This document shows, piece after piece, positions 4,427 to 5,348 of a DNA stretch of 5,348 nucleotides; the first letter of the stretch is position 1; each line of letters begins with the position of its first letter. The DNA is from Candidatus Omnitrophota bacterium (GTDB taxonomy: Bacteria > Hinthialibacterota > Hinthialibacteria > Hinthialibacterales > JAKPRU01), in NCBI GenBank assembly GCA_029557025.1, contig JAKPRU010000907.1:1-5348 (forward strand), given 5' to 3'. Under the pieces are notes generated by a model. That model was given only the letters and a program-made list of their open reading frames with translations. It had not been told where the DNA came from and made no database searches. A program made the position numbers and the translations under genes.

Positions 4427-5348
4427 TCAATCGACTCGGAAGGCGTTTTCGATATGTTCGATTCTGGGAGGCTCGCCTTCGCGCTCCAGGATGGAGATGA
4501 CATCGAAGCGGACGTTCCAATCATCCTGAAGTCCCCGCTGCGCAAGGTATATCTCCGCCATCCGAACAAGGGTCTGTTGTTTTCTCTTTGTCACTGCCTG
4601 AAAAGGCTGTCCGAATGTCTCGCCGGTGCGTGATTTTACTTCCACAAACACGATCAGGTCGTCCTTGTTGGCAATGATATCAATCTCACCGCGACGGCGC
4701 CGGAAGTTGCGTTCCCAGATTTTGTATCCTTTGGTTTCCAGGAATTGTGCGGCCAGGGTTTCTTTGGTATCTCCCATTTCCCGTGTGCTGGGTCGCAGAT
4801 CGATGGCCTGTTGCCGAAGGCTTTCCAGGAGATGCTCACAGCGGTATCGAAGCACGAAAAACTCTGCCTCCGTGAGTCCCTGTGTCTCGAGAATATCCTT
4901 TCGCAGTTGCTCCATTTTTTGCAAAGTCAACCGCGCGGCGAACCGTCGATACAGGCGGTCAAATGTAGAGCCGGGCACAGCGGCGAGAAGATGGTCCGAT
5001 ACGCCGGCGAAAGTCATTCGGTGAATCTCCGAGGCGCCGAATACCTCCAGGGCCGCACGGTGATATTTTGTCGGATAGCCCTTGTGTGCATCAAAACCGT
5101 ATTGCGGAAACCGCTGGTGGTAGGAATTCATGATGCGGTCTCGAACCACCTTGGCCACGATGGAGGCCGCGGCGATACTGAACGAACGCCTGTCTCCACC
5201 GACGATGCACTCCACCGGAATCCCGCCGAGAGAAGGTGTTTTGTTGCCATCGACAAGGACATAATCGGGGGGGAGGTCCAGGTGTTCCACGGCGCGTTTC
5301 ATTGCGAGAAGGGAGGCTTGCAGGATGTTGTATTCGTCGATCTCCCTG
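4427..5348 (-). CDS. rnhB: Ribonuclease HII fused to UPF0102/YraN nuclease-like domain (N-terminus outside window)
   Basis: The frame is open to the right edge. Before the first in-window ATG (5302) it reads REIDEYNILQASLLA, a normal RNase HII segment, so this is a 5'-truncated gene with 306 visible residues. Numbering from 5302, the RNase HII part covers 1 to about 105: LVDGN (16-20) and VVRDR (52-56) carry two of the four catalytic acids, with GDRRSFSIAAASIVAKV (36-52), HKGYPTKYH (73-81) and IHRMTFAGV (93-101). The other two acids (DEAGRG motif) lie outside. RNase HII cuts at ribonucleotides embedded in DNA. A helical, Leu/Arg/Glu/Gln-rich linker (about 110-175) leads to a complete UPF0102 domain (177-291): ETLAAQFLETKGY, RGEIDII (204-210), VFVEVKSR (218-225), FGQPFQAVTKRK (230-241) and IEHIENAF (281-288). 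GEID...EVK matches the PD-(D/E)xK nuclease-like core, although the YraN reaction is not well established. rnhB and yraN are neighbours in many bacteria; here no stop codon separates them. Confidence 0.93.
   Translation of the reverse strand, partial: REIDEYNILQASLLAMKRAVEHLDLPPDYVLVDGNKTPSLGGIPVECIVGGDRRSFSIAAASIVAKVVRDRIMNSYHQRFPQYGFDAHKGYPTKYHRAALEVFGASEIHRMTFAGVSDHLLAAVPGSTFDRLYRRFAARLTLQKMEQLRKDILETQGLTEAEFFVLRYRCEHLLESLRQQAIDLRPSTREMGDTKETLAAQFLETKGYKIWERNFRRRRGEIDIIANKDDLIVFVEVKSRTGETFGQPFQAVTKRKQQTLVRMAEIYLAQRGLQDDWNVRFDVISILEREGEPPRIEHIENAFRVD

Noticed and set aside
4272..4520. Upstream extension of the cysteine-knuckle frame to an ATG at 4520
   Set aside because: The extension overlaps the 3' end of the rnhB-yraN gene, encodes Arg/Pro-rich sequence without conservation signs, and bypasses the promoter and ribosome binding site that point to the ATG at 4271.
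4626..5024. A 132-codon plus-strand frame rich in Arg and Ser
   Set aside because: It lies wholly opposite the conserved RnhB-YraN coding sequence and shows the Arg/Ser-rich composition expected of an antisense shadow.

Overview
This 5.3 kb window looks like an ordinary chromosomal stretch from a moderately GC-rich bacterium that makes peptidoglycan. Two consecutive genes encode exported or surface-type beta-propeller proteins with VCBS/FG-GAP repeats. Such repeats are common in environmental, often uncultivated lineages (Planctomycetes-Verrucomicrobia-Lentisphaerae relatives, Hydrogenedentes, Sumerlaeota and similar). That taxonomic impression is inference; the window contains no marker that settles it.

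Layout. Positions 2-532 (+) are the 3' end of a VCBS/FG-GAP protein whose 5' part lies outside the window. A short intergenic region follows with a terminator-like hairpin (600-630) and a Shine-Dalgarno sequence. Positions 662-2689 (+) hold a complete 675-residue secreted VCBS-repeat beta-propeller protein that starts with GTG. After 93 bases comes a complete D-alanine--D-alanine ligase gene (2783-3913, +) with all recognisable catalytic motifs. Between this gene and the convergent minus-strand genes lies a 169-base region with several inverted repeats (3932-4044) and a weak two-way terminator-like hairpin (4060-4080).

The right part is transcribed leftwards. Positions 4427-5348 (-) encode one uninterrupted reading frame that joins most of ribonuclease HII (RnhB) to a complete UPF0102/YraN nuclease-fold domain through a helical linker of about 65-75 residues. 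Its first part, with the DEAGRG motif, lies beyond the window edge. Downstream is a small gene at 4083-4271 (-). It encodes a 62-residue protein with three CxxC knuckles. It has its own near-consensus sigma-70 promoter (TTGACA-17-AATAAT), a 14-bp perfect palindrome over the -10 box, a second 10-bp palindrome in the leader, and a strong AAGGAG ribosome binding site.

Working together: Ddl makes the D-Ala-D-Ala dipeptide for cell-wall precursors, and the RnhB-YraN protein probably acts in nucleic-acid maintenance (removal of ribonucleotides from DNA, plus a presumed nuclease activity). The VCBS proteins are probably extracellular. I see no functional link between the three groups. The most interesting items are the RnhB-YraN fusion, the compact regulated cysteine-knuckle gene, and the structured convergent intergenic region. 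I see no mobile element, CRISPR array, tRNA, rRNA or obvious defence system.
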